A DNA stretch of 64,000 bases from CALGLS01 sp047626155. GTDB taxonomy: Bacteria; Bacteroidota; Bacteroidia; Chitinophagales; Saprospiraceae. Positions 7,955 to 16,402 of this stretch are shown here, one piece after another; positions within the stretch are counted from its first letter, which is position 1, and the number at the start of each line of letters is the position of its first letter. The notes under the pieces were generated by a model that worked only from the letters and a program-made list of their open reading frames with translations, searched no databases and was not told where the DNA came from. The stretch covers positions 1-64,000 of the forward strand of contig JBLHRR010000002.1 in NCBI GenBank assembly GCA_047626155.1, given 5' to 3'. The position numbers and the translations under genes were made by a program.

Positions 7955-8863
7955 ATGAATTGGAAGCCATTCGTCAATGGTTTTAAATCTTACCTTATGC
8001 TGGAGCGATCGCTGTCGGCGAACTCCATCGCTGCTTATTTGCAGGATGTCTCAAAATTGGAAAGCTATTTTGAAATTCACAAAAAGGATGTTAACCCTAA
8101 AGAAGTAAACCGCGAACATTTGGAATCTTTTATTTTCTGGATTAACGATCTGGGACTGGCAGACCATTCTCAAGCCAGATTGATTTCAGGACTTAAAGCT
8201 TTTTATAAATACCTTTTAGTTGAAGATATTATTCATGATGACCCCACGGAACTCTTAGAAGGTCCGCGACTCAGTCGTAAGATACCGGAGGTCTTAACTT
8301 ATCAGGAAATACAATCAGTACTCAGTGCCATCAATTTAAGCACGGATCATGGCGTTAGAAACCGAGCCATGTTGGAAACACTATATGCCTGCGGTTTGCG
8401 GGTTAGCGAATTGACTAATTTAAAACTCTCCAACGTATTTGCCAATATTGGTTTCATCAAAGTAACGGGTAAGGGAGATAAAGAAAGGTTGGTACCGATA
8501 GGAGAAAGCGCACTAAAGCACATCGAACTCTATATAGAAGGGGTTCGGCGTAAGCAAATGAATATTCATCCCGATCATGAAAATGTATTGTTTTTAAATA
8601 GAAGAGGAAAAGGACTTTCCCGGGTTATGGTTTTTATGGTAGTGAAAGAGGCAGTGGCTGACGCAGGCATCATCAAGAATATTAGCCCCCATACTTTCCG
8701 ACATTCTTTTGCGACACATTTAATTGAGGGAGGAGCTGACCTAAGAGCAGTACAAGATATGCTCGGTCATGAGTCTATTACAACTACGGAAATTTATACC
8801 CACCTTGATCGTGATTATCTTAGGGAAACAATTATGACTTTTCATCCGAGGAGTAAAGGCTAG
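7955..8863 (+). CDS. xerD: Site-specific tyrosine recombinase XerD
   Basis: 302 residues, the normal length for XerC/XerD. The N-terminal SAM-like DNA-binding domain (about 1-95) contains LERSLSANSIAAYLQDVSKL. The catalytic domain has Arg149 (CGLRVSEL), a Lys in the GKGDKERL hairpin, His246 and Arg249 (SPHTFRHSFATHL), His272 (MLGHESI) and the nucleophile Tyr281. The complete set points to an active chromosome-dimer resolvase acting at dif. The XerD rather than XerC label is by overall resemblance. The 3' end overlaps the convergent aat gene by 32 bases. Confidence 0.88.
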   Translation: MNWKPFVNGFKSYLMLERSLSANSIAAYLQDVSKLESYFEIHKKDVNPKEVNREHLESFIFWINDLGLADHSQARLISGLKAFYKYLLVEDIIHDDPTELLEGPRLSRKIPEVLTYQEIQSVLSAINLSTDHGVRNRAMLETLYACGLRVSELTNLKLSNVFANIGFIKVTGKGDKERLVPIGESALKHIELYIEGVRRKQMNIHPDHENVLFLNRRGKGLSRVMVFMVVKEAVADAGIIKNISPHTFRHSFATHLIEGGADLRAVQDMLGHESITTTEIYTHLDRDYLRETIMTFHPRSKG

Positions 8864-9554
8864 GATAATTAGCACTCCATTTTCCTTTCGTCCAAACTTC
8901 CATTTCATTCTGCCGAAGAGTTTCCATAAACAGCTTTCGTGAAATGGCCTTTGCCCCCAGACTTGCTAAATGCTTCGTTTGTTGTTGGCAATCAATTAGA
9001 TTATATCCTTCCTTTGTAAGGCCTTGAACTAAAGAAATGAATCCAAATTTAGAAGCATTGCTCGCTTTGGCAAACATAGATTCTCCAAAAAAGACCTTAC
9101 CTAAAGCCAGGCCATATAAGCCACCGACTAGTATTTCTCTTTCCCAGACTTCCACGGAATGAGCGTAACCCAGTTCATGTAAATTAACGTAAGCTTCCAG
9201 CATACTTTCTGTGATCCAGGTGCCACCATATTGACCTTTTCTTCTGGCCTCTTGACAGTGGCGCATTACCGTTTCAAAGTTTTGATCATAGGTAACCCTA
9301 AACTTTTGTTGGTTGAAATAAGGACGCATGCTTTTGTGTACTTTCAGGTCGTCGGGGTATAGTACAAAACGCGGATCAGGAGACCACCAGACAATGGGGT
9401 CTTCCGGATTGAACCATGGAAATATGCCCTGTCGGTAAGCAAGTAGTAATCGTTCGGGAGAAAGGTCGCCACCTACAGCAAGCATGCCGTTGTTATCTGC
9501 CAGCTCAGGAGGTGGAAATTGAAGGTGATCTGTGGAGAGTCTGTAAATTGGCAA
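8832..9554 (-). CDS. aat: Leucyl/phenylalanyl-tRNA--protein transferase
   Basis: 240 residues with the hallmark family blocks IFPWFNPEDPIVWWSPDPR near residue 45 and GGLYGLALGKVFFGESMF near residue 145. The enzyme transfers Leu or Phe from tRNA to proteins with N-terminal Arg or Lys, making a primary N-degron that ClpS delivers to ClpAP. clpS is the next gene upstream on the same strand. A terminator hairpin and an intergenic repeat separate the two, so they are probably transcribed separately. The C-terminal 32 bases overlap xerD on the other strand. Confidence 0.9.
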   Translation of the reverse strand: MPIYRLSTDHLQFPPPELADNNGMLAVGGDLSPERLLLAYRQGIFPWFNPEDPIVWWSPDPRFVLYPDDLKVHKSMRPYFNQQKFRVTYDQNFETVMRHCQEARRKGQYGGTWITESMLEAYVNLHELGYAHSVEVWEREILVGGLYGLALGKVFFGESMFAKASNASKFGFISLVQGLTKEGYNLIDCQQQTKHLASLGAKAISRKLFMETLRQNEMEVWTKGKWSANYPSLYSSDEKS

Positions 9555-9575
9555 TTGTACGGTTTATAAAGAAGA

Positions 9576-9693
9576 TTCTTTGACGAAGTTATGTGTTTTT
9601 ATAGTTCCTCAAATAGATATCCAACTCTCCTTCCGTTGCACTACAGTCATTTTTGAAAAACCTATTTGAGGAACACACCTCATTTGTCAAATG
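9576..9693. repeat. Palindromic intergenic repeat, family A copy 1
   Basis: About 118 bp. The left end is TTCTTTGACGAAG and the right end, as complement, reads CCATTTGACAAATG. Inner arms GTTCCTCAAATAG (9603-9615) and CTATTTGAGGAAC (9661-9673) are perfectly inverted. The centre, TCTCCTTCCGTTGCACTACAG, is shared in near-identical form with the copy at 34598-34732. It lies between aat and the clpS terminator. Confidence 0.6.
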
Positions 9694-9700
9694 GGTAAAA

Positions 9701-9736
9701 AAGTAATGGCCTTCCCATATGGGAAAGCCATTACTT
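9701..9736. terminator. Strong terminator hairpin after clpS
   Basis: A long inverted repeat: AAGTAATGGC at 9701-9710 continuing through TTCCCATA, answered by TGGGAA and GCCATTACTT ending at 9736, with one C/A mismatch. T-runs follow on both strands (TTTTAC on minus, ATTTTT on plus). Confidence 0.8.
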
Positions 9737-9771
9737 AAATTTTTGAGAAGTAGTTTGATGTAATATTAGAG

Positions 9772-10092
9772 TTACTTACTGTGTTCAATAACAGCAGAAA
9801 GACCCCTATCTGTCAAACCTTCTTTCATTGGTTGTAAAACATTTTTAGGAGCTGTTTTTACAGTGGCTCTCCCATTGAAGTGAACCATCATAGAACATTG
9901 TTCTGCCTGTGTTTCAGAATGCTCCAAAACTTCCATGAAGCATTTAATTACCCAGTCGAAAGTATTCACATCATCATTATAAACAACCAACTCGGCGACA
10001 TCGCCTACGGTTTCCTTGTCTAACACTAATACGTCTTCCAGTTCGTCAAGGGAAGGGTCGTAACTGTTGAGAGGATATTTTTTTGAGTTCAT
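9772..10092 (-). CDS. clpS: ATP-dependent Clp protease adaptor ClpS
   Basis: 106 residues with the ClpS core: LVVYNDDVNTFDWVIKCF, where the NDD(x)NT segment lines the N-degron pocket, then EQCSMMVHFNGRATV, in which the usual M-hx-x-G block is recognisable. The adaptor hands N-degron substrates to ClpA/ClpC with ClpP. The N-terminal 25 residues are acidic, as is normal. Its place beside aat puts both halves of the bacterial N-end rule pathway within 1.3 kb. Confidence 0.88.
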   Translation of the reverse strand: MNSKKYPLNSYDPSLDELEDVLVLDKETVGDVAELVVYNDDVNTFDWVIKCFMEVLEHSETQAEQCSMMVHFNGRATVKTAPKNVLQPMKEGLTDRGLSAVIEHSK

Positions 10093-10188
10093 AAGTTATA
10101 TTAAGTAGTATTTCAAAAAGAAACAAAGCCCTTAAGCTATTGCTTTTTCCAGGAATGGCACTAAAATATTGCTTTTTTCCCTATTTAG

Positions 10189-10656
10189 CTAATTCAAGGT
10201 TGTTAAAGTAGACTTAATAGCGTCAAAATTTGGCAAATCACCAGCAGATTCTAATACTTCTGCATATTGTACGACACCCTCCTTGTCAATAACGAAAGCA
10301 GATCTTTTAGAGACGCCTTTCATATCAAGTACAAAATCTTCGTACAATGCGCCATAAGCACGTGAAACGGTCTTATTAAAATCAGAAAGCAAGGGGAAGT
10401 TATAATTTTCGGTTTCTTTGAATTTTTCTAAAGTGAAAAGCGAGTCAACAGAAACAGCCAGGACTTGTGCGTCCACACTTTCGTAGGTGCTGATGTCATC
10501 TCGCATAGTACACAATTCGGTAGTGCAAACTCCAGTAAAAGCTAAAGGGAAAAACAAAAGAACCACATTTTTGCCCTTGTAGTTCTCTAAAGATACTTCT
10601 GCTTTTTCTGTATTTCGAAGTGTAAATGTCGGGGCCTTATCTCCTTTTTTGATCAT
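10189..10656 (-). CDS. Peroxiredoxin (AhpC/TSA redoxin family)
   Basis: 155 residues with a complete PxxxTxxC motif: Pro37, Thr41 and the peroxidatic Cys44, plus a second Cys49 (VCTTELC). It reduces hydroperoxides in the cytoplasm. No signal peptide is present. The sequence resembles the AhpE-like/Prx5-like short group rather than the long typical 2-Cys group. Whether Cys49 acts as resolving residue is unknown. It lies 96 bases upstream of clpS in the same direction with no strong terminator between, so cotranscription is possible. Confidence 0.82.
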   Translation of the reverse strand: MIKKGDKAPTFTLRNTEKAEVSLENYKGKNVVLLFFPLAFTGVCTTELCTMRDDISTYESVDAQVLAVSVDSLFTLEKFKETENYNFPLLSDFNKTVSRAYGALYEDFVLDMKGVSKRSAFVIDKEGVVQYAEVLESAGDLPNFDAIKSTLTTLN

Positions 10657-10859
10657 TGTATGTATACGTTTTATGGTTGAAAACTACAGAACGCTTAGAT
10701 TCGCATTCTGTTCATTGGAAAGCGAATATACTGATCTTTTTAATAAGAAGAGTCAAAGGGTTCTTACTAAAAAATCAGTCCAGTACTAAAACGGAGGCTA
10801 CTCTAATACCGAACAGCCCCAGATCAAAATAGTGGATTATTGAACCTCTGTCGAGGAAA

Positions 10860-11714
10860 TTAGTTTAAGGGATCTAGTACGAACCTTTTGTACCCTTCTC
10901 CAGAAGGATTGTTTGTTCTTAATGTGCCACAATCATCTAAAGATTCAGGATGGAAGTTGAGTAGCCATTCTGTTCGGCCGATATAGGACGGGCGGTAAAT
11001 AAGCCATTCCATGTTGTCATCGGAAGTTTCTAAAAGAGGAACCAACCCGAATCTACTCCATTGGGAAGTATTGCAAATGTCACTTATGGTATATTGGTCA
11101 TTTTCATAGACTTCGTCGGTGTTGAAATCCAGCCTACTTAGGGCACGTGTAAGGTTTGTTACATCTTCATTCGTAGGGCCTAAGTCCCGGGCAACAATGT
11201 TGCTAAGTTTATTGGAGTTGACTTCAGAAACCAATCTATCTAACAATAAGCCTGTATTCATTAAGCTTGCTTCAAAAGATAATATATAGTACAGTTGATA
11301 TTCTTCTTGGAGCGTCAACAGAAAGCCTGTAGTAATGTAAATGTCTCCACCTGGTAAGACAAAAGCATTGATCTCGTCACTTACCAAAATATGTACATTC
11401 CAGTTACGGTCGCTACTCCATTGGTCGTCTGTAGGTGATTGATGATCTATGCGCATGAGGTTGGTGGCTTGATCGTAAAGTTTTTGAATGAACCAGTATA
11501 CCGAAGTATCATAAGGTGCCTGATTAGGTAAGAGTTCAAAAGTATCAGAATTGGAGTTGATGGATCGTTTTATGATTTGCCCCAGAGCTTCTCGCTGATC
11601 TTTAGTAAAATCACTGGGAGGAATGAGCTCAACATTCTCTCGACGGCAGGAAGAAGAAAGTAAGCTCAGGAGTATACCAATGTAGCAAAGGTGCCTGAAT
11701 TCAATAGTAGTCAT
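10860..11714 (-). CDS. M48-peptidase-like lipoprotein lacking the zinc-binding motif
   Basis: 284 residues, probable lipoprotein (hydrophobic stretch to SSSC, Cys23). The middle reads WNVHILVSDEINAFVLPGG then DIYITTGFLL, which follows the pattern of M48 metalloproteases just before their HExxH helix (NAFxxPGGxIxxxTGLL). Where HExxH should stand, the sequence is ILSFEASLMNTG: the two zinc His are absent. It is therefore probably a non-catalytic relative, perhaps a binding or scaffold protein, or a decaying gene. The reading frame is intact over its full length, which argues against simple decay. Confidence 0.6.
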   Translation of the reverse strand: MTTIEFRHLCYIGILLSLLSSSCRRENVELIPPSDFTKDQREALGQIIKRSINSNSDTFELLPNQAPYDTSVYWFIQKLYDQATNLMRIDHQSPTDDQWSSDRNWNVHILVSDEINAFVLPGGDIYITTGFLLTLQEEYQLYYILSFEASLMNTGLLLDRLVSEVNSNKLSNIVARDLGPTNEDVTNLTRALSRLDFNTDEVYENDQYTISDICNTSQWSRFGLVPLLETSDDNMEWLIYRPSYIGRTEWLLNFHPESLDDCGTLRTNNPSGEGYKRFVLDPLN

Positions 11715-11826
11715 GGTTGTATTTTGTAAGATTCGTTGCCTTTAATTAAAAAACAGTAACAATGAATCGCAACAAAAATCAATCCAAAAGGGCTTAAAAA
11801 CCCGCATGTTTAAAGGGAAATAGGAG

Positions 11827-12705
11827 TTATTGTTCTAATAACTTCTTAACAATCAATCGCATTCTTGGTTCTGCTTTTTTGGCTAAAGCCAATACGGATT
11901 CTAAAGTAGTCGGAACGATGCTTTCTATAGGATAGCATTTATTGGAAACCACAGACAGGACAAAAACAGGGAGCTCCATGTGGCGAGCCACGATAACTTC
12001 TGGGACGGTAGACATACCAACTAGATCGCCTCCAATTCGGTGAATATAATTATACTCGGCGGGCGTTTCAAGATTCGGTCCTTGCAATCCAACATAAACT
12101 CCTTCATGTGCAGGAATGTTATTTTCCCTTGCAATGGTTAGCGCCTTTTGATTTAGTTCTCGATCATAAGCGTTCAACATATCCGGAAACCTTGGTCCAA
12201 GTCTTTCGTCATTGGCACCGCGAAGTGGATTTTCTGGATGCAGGTTGATGTGGTCTTTTACAAAAACAATATCTCCGGCTTCAATGGCTGCATTGGTACT
12301 GCCCGAGACATTGGAAATAATCAACCGTTCAATACCCAGCATTTTTAAAACCCGTACCGGAAACGTCACTTGCTTCATACTATAGCCTTCATAATAATGA
12401 AAACGTCCAGCCATAGCCACCACTGCTTTTCCTGATAAATGCCCAAAAATTAATTGTCCTTTATGGCTTTCAACAGTGGGCTCCGGAAAATACGGAATGT
12501 CTTTATAAGGAATGCTAAAATCGATTTGAATTTCATCAATAAGGCCTCCTAAACCGGTGCCTAAGATTATTCCGAATTGAGGTTGAAAGGTCGTTTGAGA
12601 TTGGATATAGCGAAGGGCTTCTTGAATTTTTTCGTATAACACCAAGGCAATTGATTTTAACTGGTGCCCATTTCTTATTGCGTTCAAGCAAAATCTACTA
12701 GGCAA
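11827..12705 (-). CDS. Purine-nucleoside phosphorylase
   Basis: Trimeric-type purine nucleoside phosphorylase, which splits (deoxy)inosine and guanosine with phosphate for purine salvage. Seen: GIILGTGLGGLIDEI (phosphate site), the RFHYYEGY block, NVSGSTNAAIEAGDIV, and LQGPNLETPAEY followed by the GMSTVPEV nucleoside site. The ATG at 12705 gives about 21 extra N-terminal residues that homologues lack. A GTG at 12642 (reading VLYEKIQEAL) would give the usual 271 residues and is a credible true start. The next gene upstream on the strand is mqnC, 49 bases away. Confidence 0.88.
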   Translation of the reverse strand: MPSRFCLNAIRNGHQLKSIALVLYEKIQEALRYIQSQTTFQPQFGIILGTGLGGLIDEIQIDFSIPYKDIPYFPEPTVESHKGQLIFGHLSGKAVVAMAGRFHYYEGYSMKQVTFPVRVLKMLGIERLIISNVSGSTNAAIEAGDIVFVKDHINLHPENPLRGANDERLGPRFPDMLNAYDRELNQKALTIARENNIPAHEGVYVGLQGPNLETPAEYNYIHRIGGDLVGMSTVPEVIVARHMELPVFVLSVVSNKCYPIESIVPTTLESVLALAKKAEPRMRLIVKKLLEQ

Positions 12706-12754
12706 CGGAATGTAAATATAAAAGGTAGAATTCTAGCGATGGTTGATCAATAGC

Positions 12755-13897
12755 CTAATCCACAATCATGGTATCCCGGTCTAATTCTTGTTGGATGATG
12801 CTCTCCGGGAGCGCTCTGAATTCATATTGTTGTGTTCTTAGTTTTGGTGTAAAACCAGCCTCTCGGATAGCATCCTGAATACCATTGGCGGTAAAACGAT
12901 ATGCTGCACCTGCTGCTGAAACGACATTCTCTTCGATCATAATACTACCAAAATCATTGGCGCCTGAGTGTAAACAAAGTTGCGCGACTTGTTTTCCAAC
13001 GGTTAACCAGGAAGCTTGAATATTGGTTACATTAGGAAGCATGATTCTGCTGACTGCAATCATTCTAATATATTCATCTCCCGTTACGGTATTACGTGCG
13101 CGTTTTATTTTTTTAAGTAAAGTGCCTTCATCCATAAAAGGCCAGGGAATAAATGCAATAAATCCCTTGGTATCTTTCGACTTCTCAGATTGGACTTCTC
13201 TCAAATCTACCAAGTGTTCCATACGTTCTAGATTCGTTTCGATGTGTCCGAACATCATGGTGGCTGAAGTAGTCAGGTCAACTTTATGTGCTGCGCGCAT
13301 GATGTCCAACCATTCCTGGCCGCCACATTTTCCTTTTGAAATCAAACGTCGCACTCGATCACTTAAAATTTCTGCGCCAGCCCCGGGTAGTGAATCTAAT
13401 CCGGAATCCTTAAGGGCTTGCAAGACTTCGATGTGAGTAGACTGTTCTAACTTTGTAATGTGTGCAATCTCTGGTGGCCCTAATGCATGAAGTTTCAAAT
13501 TAGGGTAAAGTGACTTGAGTTCGCTGAATAGATCACAATAGTATTTAAGGCCCAGATCAGGATGATGTCCTCCCTGTAATAACAACTGTTCTCCACCAAA
13601 AGCGAAAGTCTCTTCTATCTTTTGTTTGTATTGCGCTATAGTCGTAGTATAAACTTCTTCATGCCCTGGTCTGCGATAGAAATTACAAAACTTGCAATTG
13701 GCTACACATACATTAGTTGTATTGGAATTTCGGTCAATAATCCAAGTTACATTCTTACCAGGTACATGATGTTGTCGGAGCTGATCCCCGACGTGCATGA
13801 GTGAAGCCGTAGTTGCATTTTCCAAAAGGAAAACACCTTCTTCGGCAGTAAGGAATTCAAGTTTGAGTGCTCGTTGTAACAGTTGATTGACTTGCAT
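12755..13897 (-). CDS. mqnC: Cyclic dehypoxanthinyl futalosine synthase MqnC (radical SAM)
   Basis: 380 residues. The radical-SAM cluster motif is Cys64, Cys68 and Cys71 (CVANCKFC), followed by NFYRRPGHEEVY and LQGGHHPDLG, as in the MqnC/MqnE/CofH group. The length and the FGxxHxxxD-like substrate region fit MqnC, which cyclises dehypoxanthine futalosine in the futalosine route to menaquinone. Other mqn genes are not in the window. MqnE is the main alternative, but the sequence looks closer to MqnC. It is followed closely by purine nucleoside phosphorylase. Confidence 0.82.
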   Translation of the reverse strand: MQVNQLLQRALKLEFLTAEEGVFLLENATTASLMHVGDQLRQHHVPGKNVTWIIDRNSNTTNVCVANCKFCNFYRRPGHEEVYTTTIAQYKQKIEETFAFGGEQLLLQGGHHPDLGLKYYCDLFSELKSLYPNLKLHALGPPEIAHITKLEQSTHIEVLQALKDSGLDSLPGAGAEILSDRVRRLISKGKCGGQEWLDIMRAAHKVDLTTSATMMFGHIETNLERMEHLVDLREVQSEKSKDTKGFIAFIPWPFMDEGTLLKKIKRARNTVTGDEYIRMIAVSRIMLPNVTNIQASWLTVGKQVAQLCLHSGANDFGSIMIEENVVSAAGAAYRFTANGIQDAIREAGFTPKLRTQQYEFRALPESIIQQELDRDTMIVD

Positions 13898-14135
13898 GCT
13901 GGATTATTTGTGTGACACTAATATCATAGACAACAAAAAATGCTTGATGGGGTTTATGGAAAACGATTATTTAACGAGTCTAAAATGCTAGGTATTAAAA
14001 TGAGGATATAGTTTAGCTTAAACTTAAGTCCTTTGAATTACTTATTTGCAAAGATATATAAAAGAGAAACAAGCACTCCGAATTTTACAGATTGATATAT
14101 TCGAATGCCTCTACCTTTATTGATATAAAAATCAA

Positions 14136-14166
14136 TTGCATATTAAATAAAATTAGTGTACATTTG
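14136..14166 (+). promoter_or_regulatory. Probable Bacteroidota sigma-A promoter upstream of rimP
   Basis: TTG at 14136-14138 is followed after exactly 20 bases by TACATTTG at 14159-14166. This matches the published Bacteroidota -33 TTTG / -7 TAnnTTTG arrangement. Transcription would start near 14173, only about ten bases before the hairpin at 14183. Confidence 0.5.
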
Positions 14167-14182
14167 CGCTGCCTTTAGTTGA

Positions 14183-14217
14183 AGAAAAGAGGGAACCTTA
14201 AAAGTTCCCTCTTTTCT
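14183..14217 (+). terminator. Leader hairpin (attenuator-like) upstream of rimP-nusA
   Basis: A perfect 14-bp inverted repeat, AGAAAAGAGGGAAC (14183-14196) and GTTCCCTCTTTTCT (14204-14217), has a 7-base loop and a pyrimidine-rich 3' arm. It lies just downstream of a promoter-like sequence and 95 bases before rimP. The rest of the 414-bp gap between mqnC and rimP shows no gene. Confidence 0.55.
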
Positions 14218-14311
14218 GTTATATGTTGTTATCGGAAGTTAGAGAATTTTACTTCTTTCATAAGTAGCAATTGGAGATGAAAGGCTAAATTTAATTTTTG
14301 CGTAATTACCT

Positions 14312-14782
14312 ATGGAGTCAAAAGTCAGAAAATTATTAAGTGAGAAGTTCGCAGAGGAAGAATTTGCGGACTGCTTTCTAGTAGCAACAGAATTGAATAA
14401 AAGCAATAAGTTGGAGATTTTTGTTGATAGTGATTCTGGGATGACCTTTAGTAAATGTCGAAAACTCAGCCGTTACTTAGAGGAGTTTATTGATGAAGAG
14501 CAATGGCTTGGACAGAAGTACACCTTAGAAGTATCTTCTCCGGGGATCACCCGACCTTTGAAATTTGAACGGCAGTACCGAAAGAACATAGGAAGAACAC
14601 TTAGTGTAAAACGTAAAGATGGGTCTAAAAATGAAGGGATTTTAAAAGAGGTCACAGAAACAGAAATCACCATCGAAGCAAAAGTAAGAATCAAAGAAGG
14701 AAAGAAAAGCAAAACAGAAATGGTAGCTACGATAATTCCTTTTGAAGATATAAAAGAAACGAAAGTAAAAATTACATTTTAG
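14312..14782 (+). CDS. rimP: Ribosome maturation factor RimP
   Basis: 156 residues with the RimP pattern: an N-terminal alpha/beta domain containing CRKLSRYLEEFIDEEQW and the diagnostic YTLEVSSPGITRPL, then a small C-terminal Sm-like barrel (about 90-156). RimP is needed for assembly of the 30S subunit. It is followed after 35 bases by nusA, the normal order in bacteria. No tRNA gene precedes it, unlike the E. coli metY-rimP-nusA operon. Confidence 0.88.
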   Translation: MESKVRKLLSEKFAEEEFADCFLVATELNKSNKLEIFVDSDSGMTFSKCRKLSRYLEEFIDEEQWLGQKYTLEVSSPGITRPLKFERQYRKNIGRTLSVKRKDGSKNEGILKEVTETEITIEAKVRIKEGKKSKTEMVATIIPFEDIKETKVKITF

Positions 14783-14817
14783 TACTAGTTAACTAACCTA
14801 ACAAAAACATTACTGAC

Positions 14818-16071
14818 ATGATGAATTTGGTAGAAACGTTTTCGGAATTTAAGTCGGGCAAAAATATTGATCGCCCTACTATGGTTCGTGTTTTAGAGGA
14901 TGTGTTCCGAACGTTGATCAAAAAGAAATATGGCTCGGATGAAAATTTCGACGTTATCGTAAATACTCAAAAGGGTGACCTTGAATTATGGAGAGTCCGT
15001 GAAATTGTGCCAGATGGTGAAGTTTTAGATGACCGTGCTCAAGTATCTATCTCCGAAGCATTATCGATTGATGAAGATTATGAAATCGGAGAAGAATGTT
15101 ATGAGCAATTGTTTTTAGAGGATTTTGGTCGACGATCTATTATGGCGGCCCGTCAGACTTTGATTTCCAGAATTATGGAATTAGAGAAAGATGAGATTTA
15201 TAAGAAATATATCGAACGAGTTGGTGAAATCATCACTGGTGAAGTTCACCAAATCCTAAAACGGGAAATCCTTATTTTGGATGACGCCACCAATACGGAA
15301 TTGGTTCTACCCCGAAATGAGATGATCAAAGCAGACTACCTCCGTAAAGGAGATATGGTTCGTGGAATTATCCGTAAGGTAGAAATGAAAAACAACAACC
15401 CAGTTGTCATCGTCTCCAGAACAGATAGTACCTTCCTGGAGAAATTGATGGAACAGGAAGTACCGGAAATAGAAGATGGATTGATTACGATTAAGAAGAT
15501 TGTAAGAATGCCAGGAGAGCGAGCAAAGGTAGCTGTAGAATCTTATGATGACCGAATCGATCCTGTTGGTGCTTGTGTAGGTATGAAAGGATCTCGTATT
15601 CACGGTATCGTTCGGGAACTGAAAAATGAAAATATTGATATTGTAAACTATACCAATAATCATTCACTTTTCATTCAACGCGCATTGACACCAGCAACGG
15701 TAACGAGTATTAACCTCGACCTCGATAAAATGGAGGCGAAAGTATACCTCGAACCAGACCAGGTTTCTTTAGCTATTGGAAAAGGAGGAACGAATATCAA
15801 ACTGGCCAGTAAATTGACTGGTTTTGAAATCGATGTCTTTAGAAACACAGTACAAGGTGAAGTCGAAATTGATGATGTCGAATTAGATGAATTTACAGAT
15901 GAGATTGATGGCTGGGTTATTAAAGCGTTGAAAAACATTGGATGTGACACTGCACGATCTGTTTTAGACCTGAGTAAAGATGAATTAATTCGTCGTTCGG
16001 ATTTGGAAGAAGAGACGATCGAACACATCTTGTCGATCTTTAGAGCGGAGTTTGATGAAGAAGAGGAGTAA
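14818..16071 (+). CDS. nusA: Transcription termination/antitermination protein NusA
   Basis: 417 residues: an N-terminal RNA-polymerase-binding domain (about 1-125), an S1 domain (about 135-200, with the GEVHQILKREI start), and two KH domains with the signatures GACVGMKGSRIHGIV and LAIGKGGTNIKLAS. A short C-terminal helical domain (about 360-417) ends in acidic DEEEE. The two ATG codons at 14818 and 14821 are equivalent candidates. NusA binds the polymerase and controls pausing and termination. A large hairpin follows the stop codon. Confidence 0.92.
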   Translation: MMNLVETFSEFKSGKNIDRPTMVRVLEDVFRTLIKKKYGSDENFDVIVNTQKGDLELWRVREIVPDGEVLDDRAQVSISEALSIDEDYEIGEECYEQLFLEDFGRRSIMAARQTLISRIMELEKDEIYKKYIERVGEIITGEVHQILKREILILDDATNTELVLPRNEMIKADYLRKGDMVRGIIRKVEMKNNNPVVIVSRTDSTFLEKLMEQEVPEIEDGLITIKKIVRMPGERAKVAVESYDDRIDPVGACVGMKGSRIHGIVRELKNENIDIVNYTNNHSLFIQRALTPATVTSINLDLDKMEAKVYLEPDQVSLAIGKGGTNIKLASKLTGFEIDVFRNTVQGEVEIDDVELDEFTDEIDGWVIKALKNIGCDTARSVLDLSKDELIRRSDLEEETIEHILSIFRAEFDEEEE

Positions 16072-16080
16072 ATATTCCAC

Positions 16081-16149
16081 GAAAAGTACCGAATTCCCCT
16101 TTTTTCCCTCTTTTATAGGGGGAAGCGGTAAGGAATCCGGTACTTTTCT
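16081..16149 (+). terminator. Terminator-like hairpin between nusA and infB
   Basis: The left arm GAAAAGTACCGAATTCC starts at 16081 and the right arm GGAATCCGGTACTTTTC ends at 16149, with an inner TTTTCCCTC...AGGGGGAA pairing. It sits just after nusA. About 250 AT-rich bases without a recognisable gene follow before infB. Confidence 0.6.
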
Positions 16150-16402
16150 GTTAACTTTGTATTCAATTTTTTTAGGGTGAGCATATAAAATGCTATGAGC
16201 TGTTTTGTTTAGCGTACCCGCTGTTTTTTAGACTAAAGTTTTTCATGATGAGTTTTTTAATTAATCAATAAAAAATAATTGATCCGATGAATAAATAACT
16301 ACTTATCGTAAAACGCTTTTGTCTGTCACTTTTATCGTCTTTGGTTTATTTGAAAAATGAGATACTATTTTTTAATAAAACTAAAAAGACAAAAATAACT
16401 GT
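16150..16402 (+). other. Gene-free AT-rich leader of infB
   Basis: I see no reading frame of note here. A TAACTTTG sequence (16152-16159) resembles a -7 box but lacks a TTG about 20 bases upstream. The region probably contains the infB promoter and 5' leader, since a hairpin separates it from nusA. Confidence 0.35.

Noticed and set aside
7955..8863. Tyrosine recombinase as an integrase of a mobile element
   Set aside because: Length, full catalytic set and housekeeping neighbours fit chromosomal XerD. No attachment sites or cargo are seen.
10150..10175. TGGCAC followed by TTGC, resembling a sigma-54 promoter
   Set aside because: The GG-to-GC spacing is two bases too long, and the site faces away from the flanking minus-strand genes.
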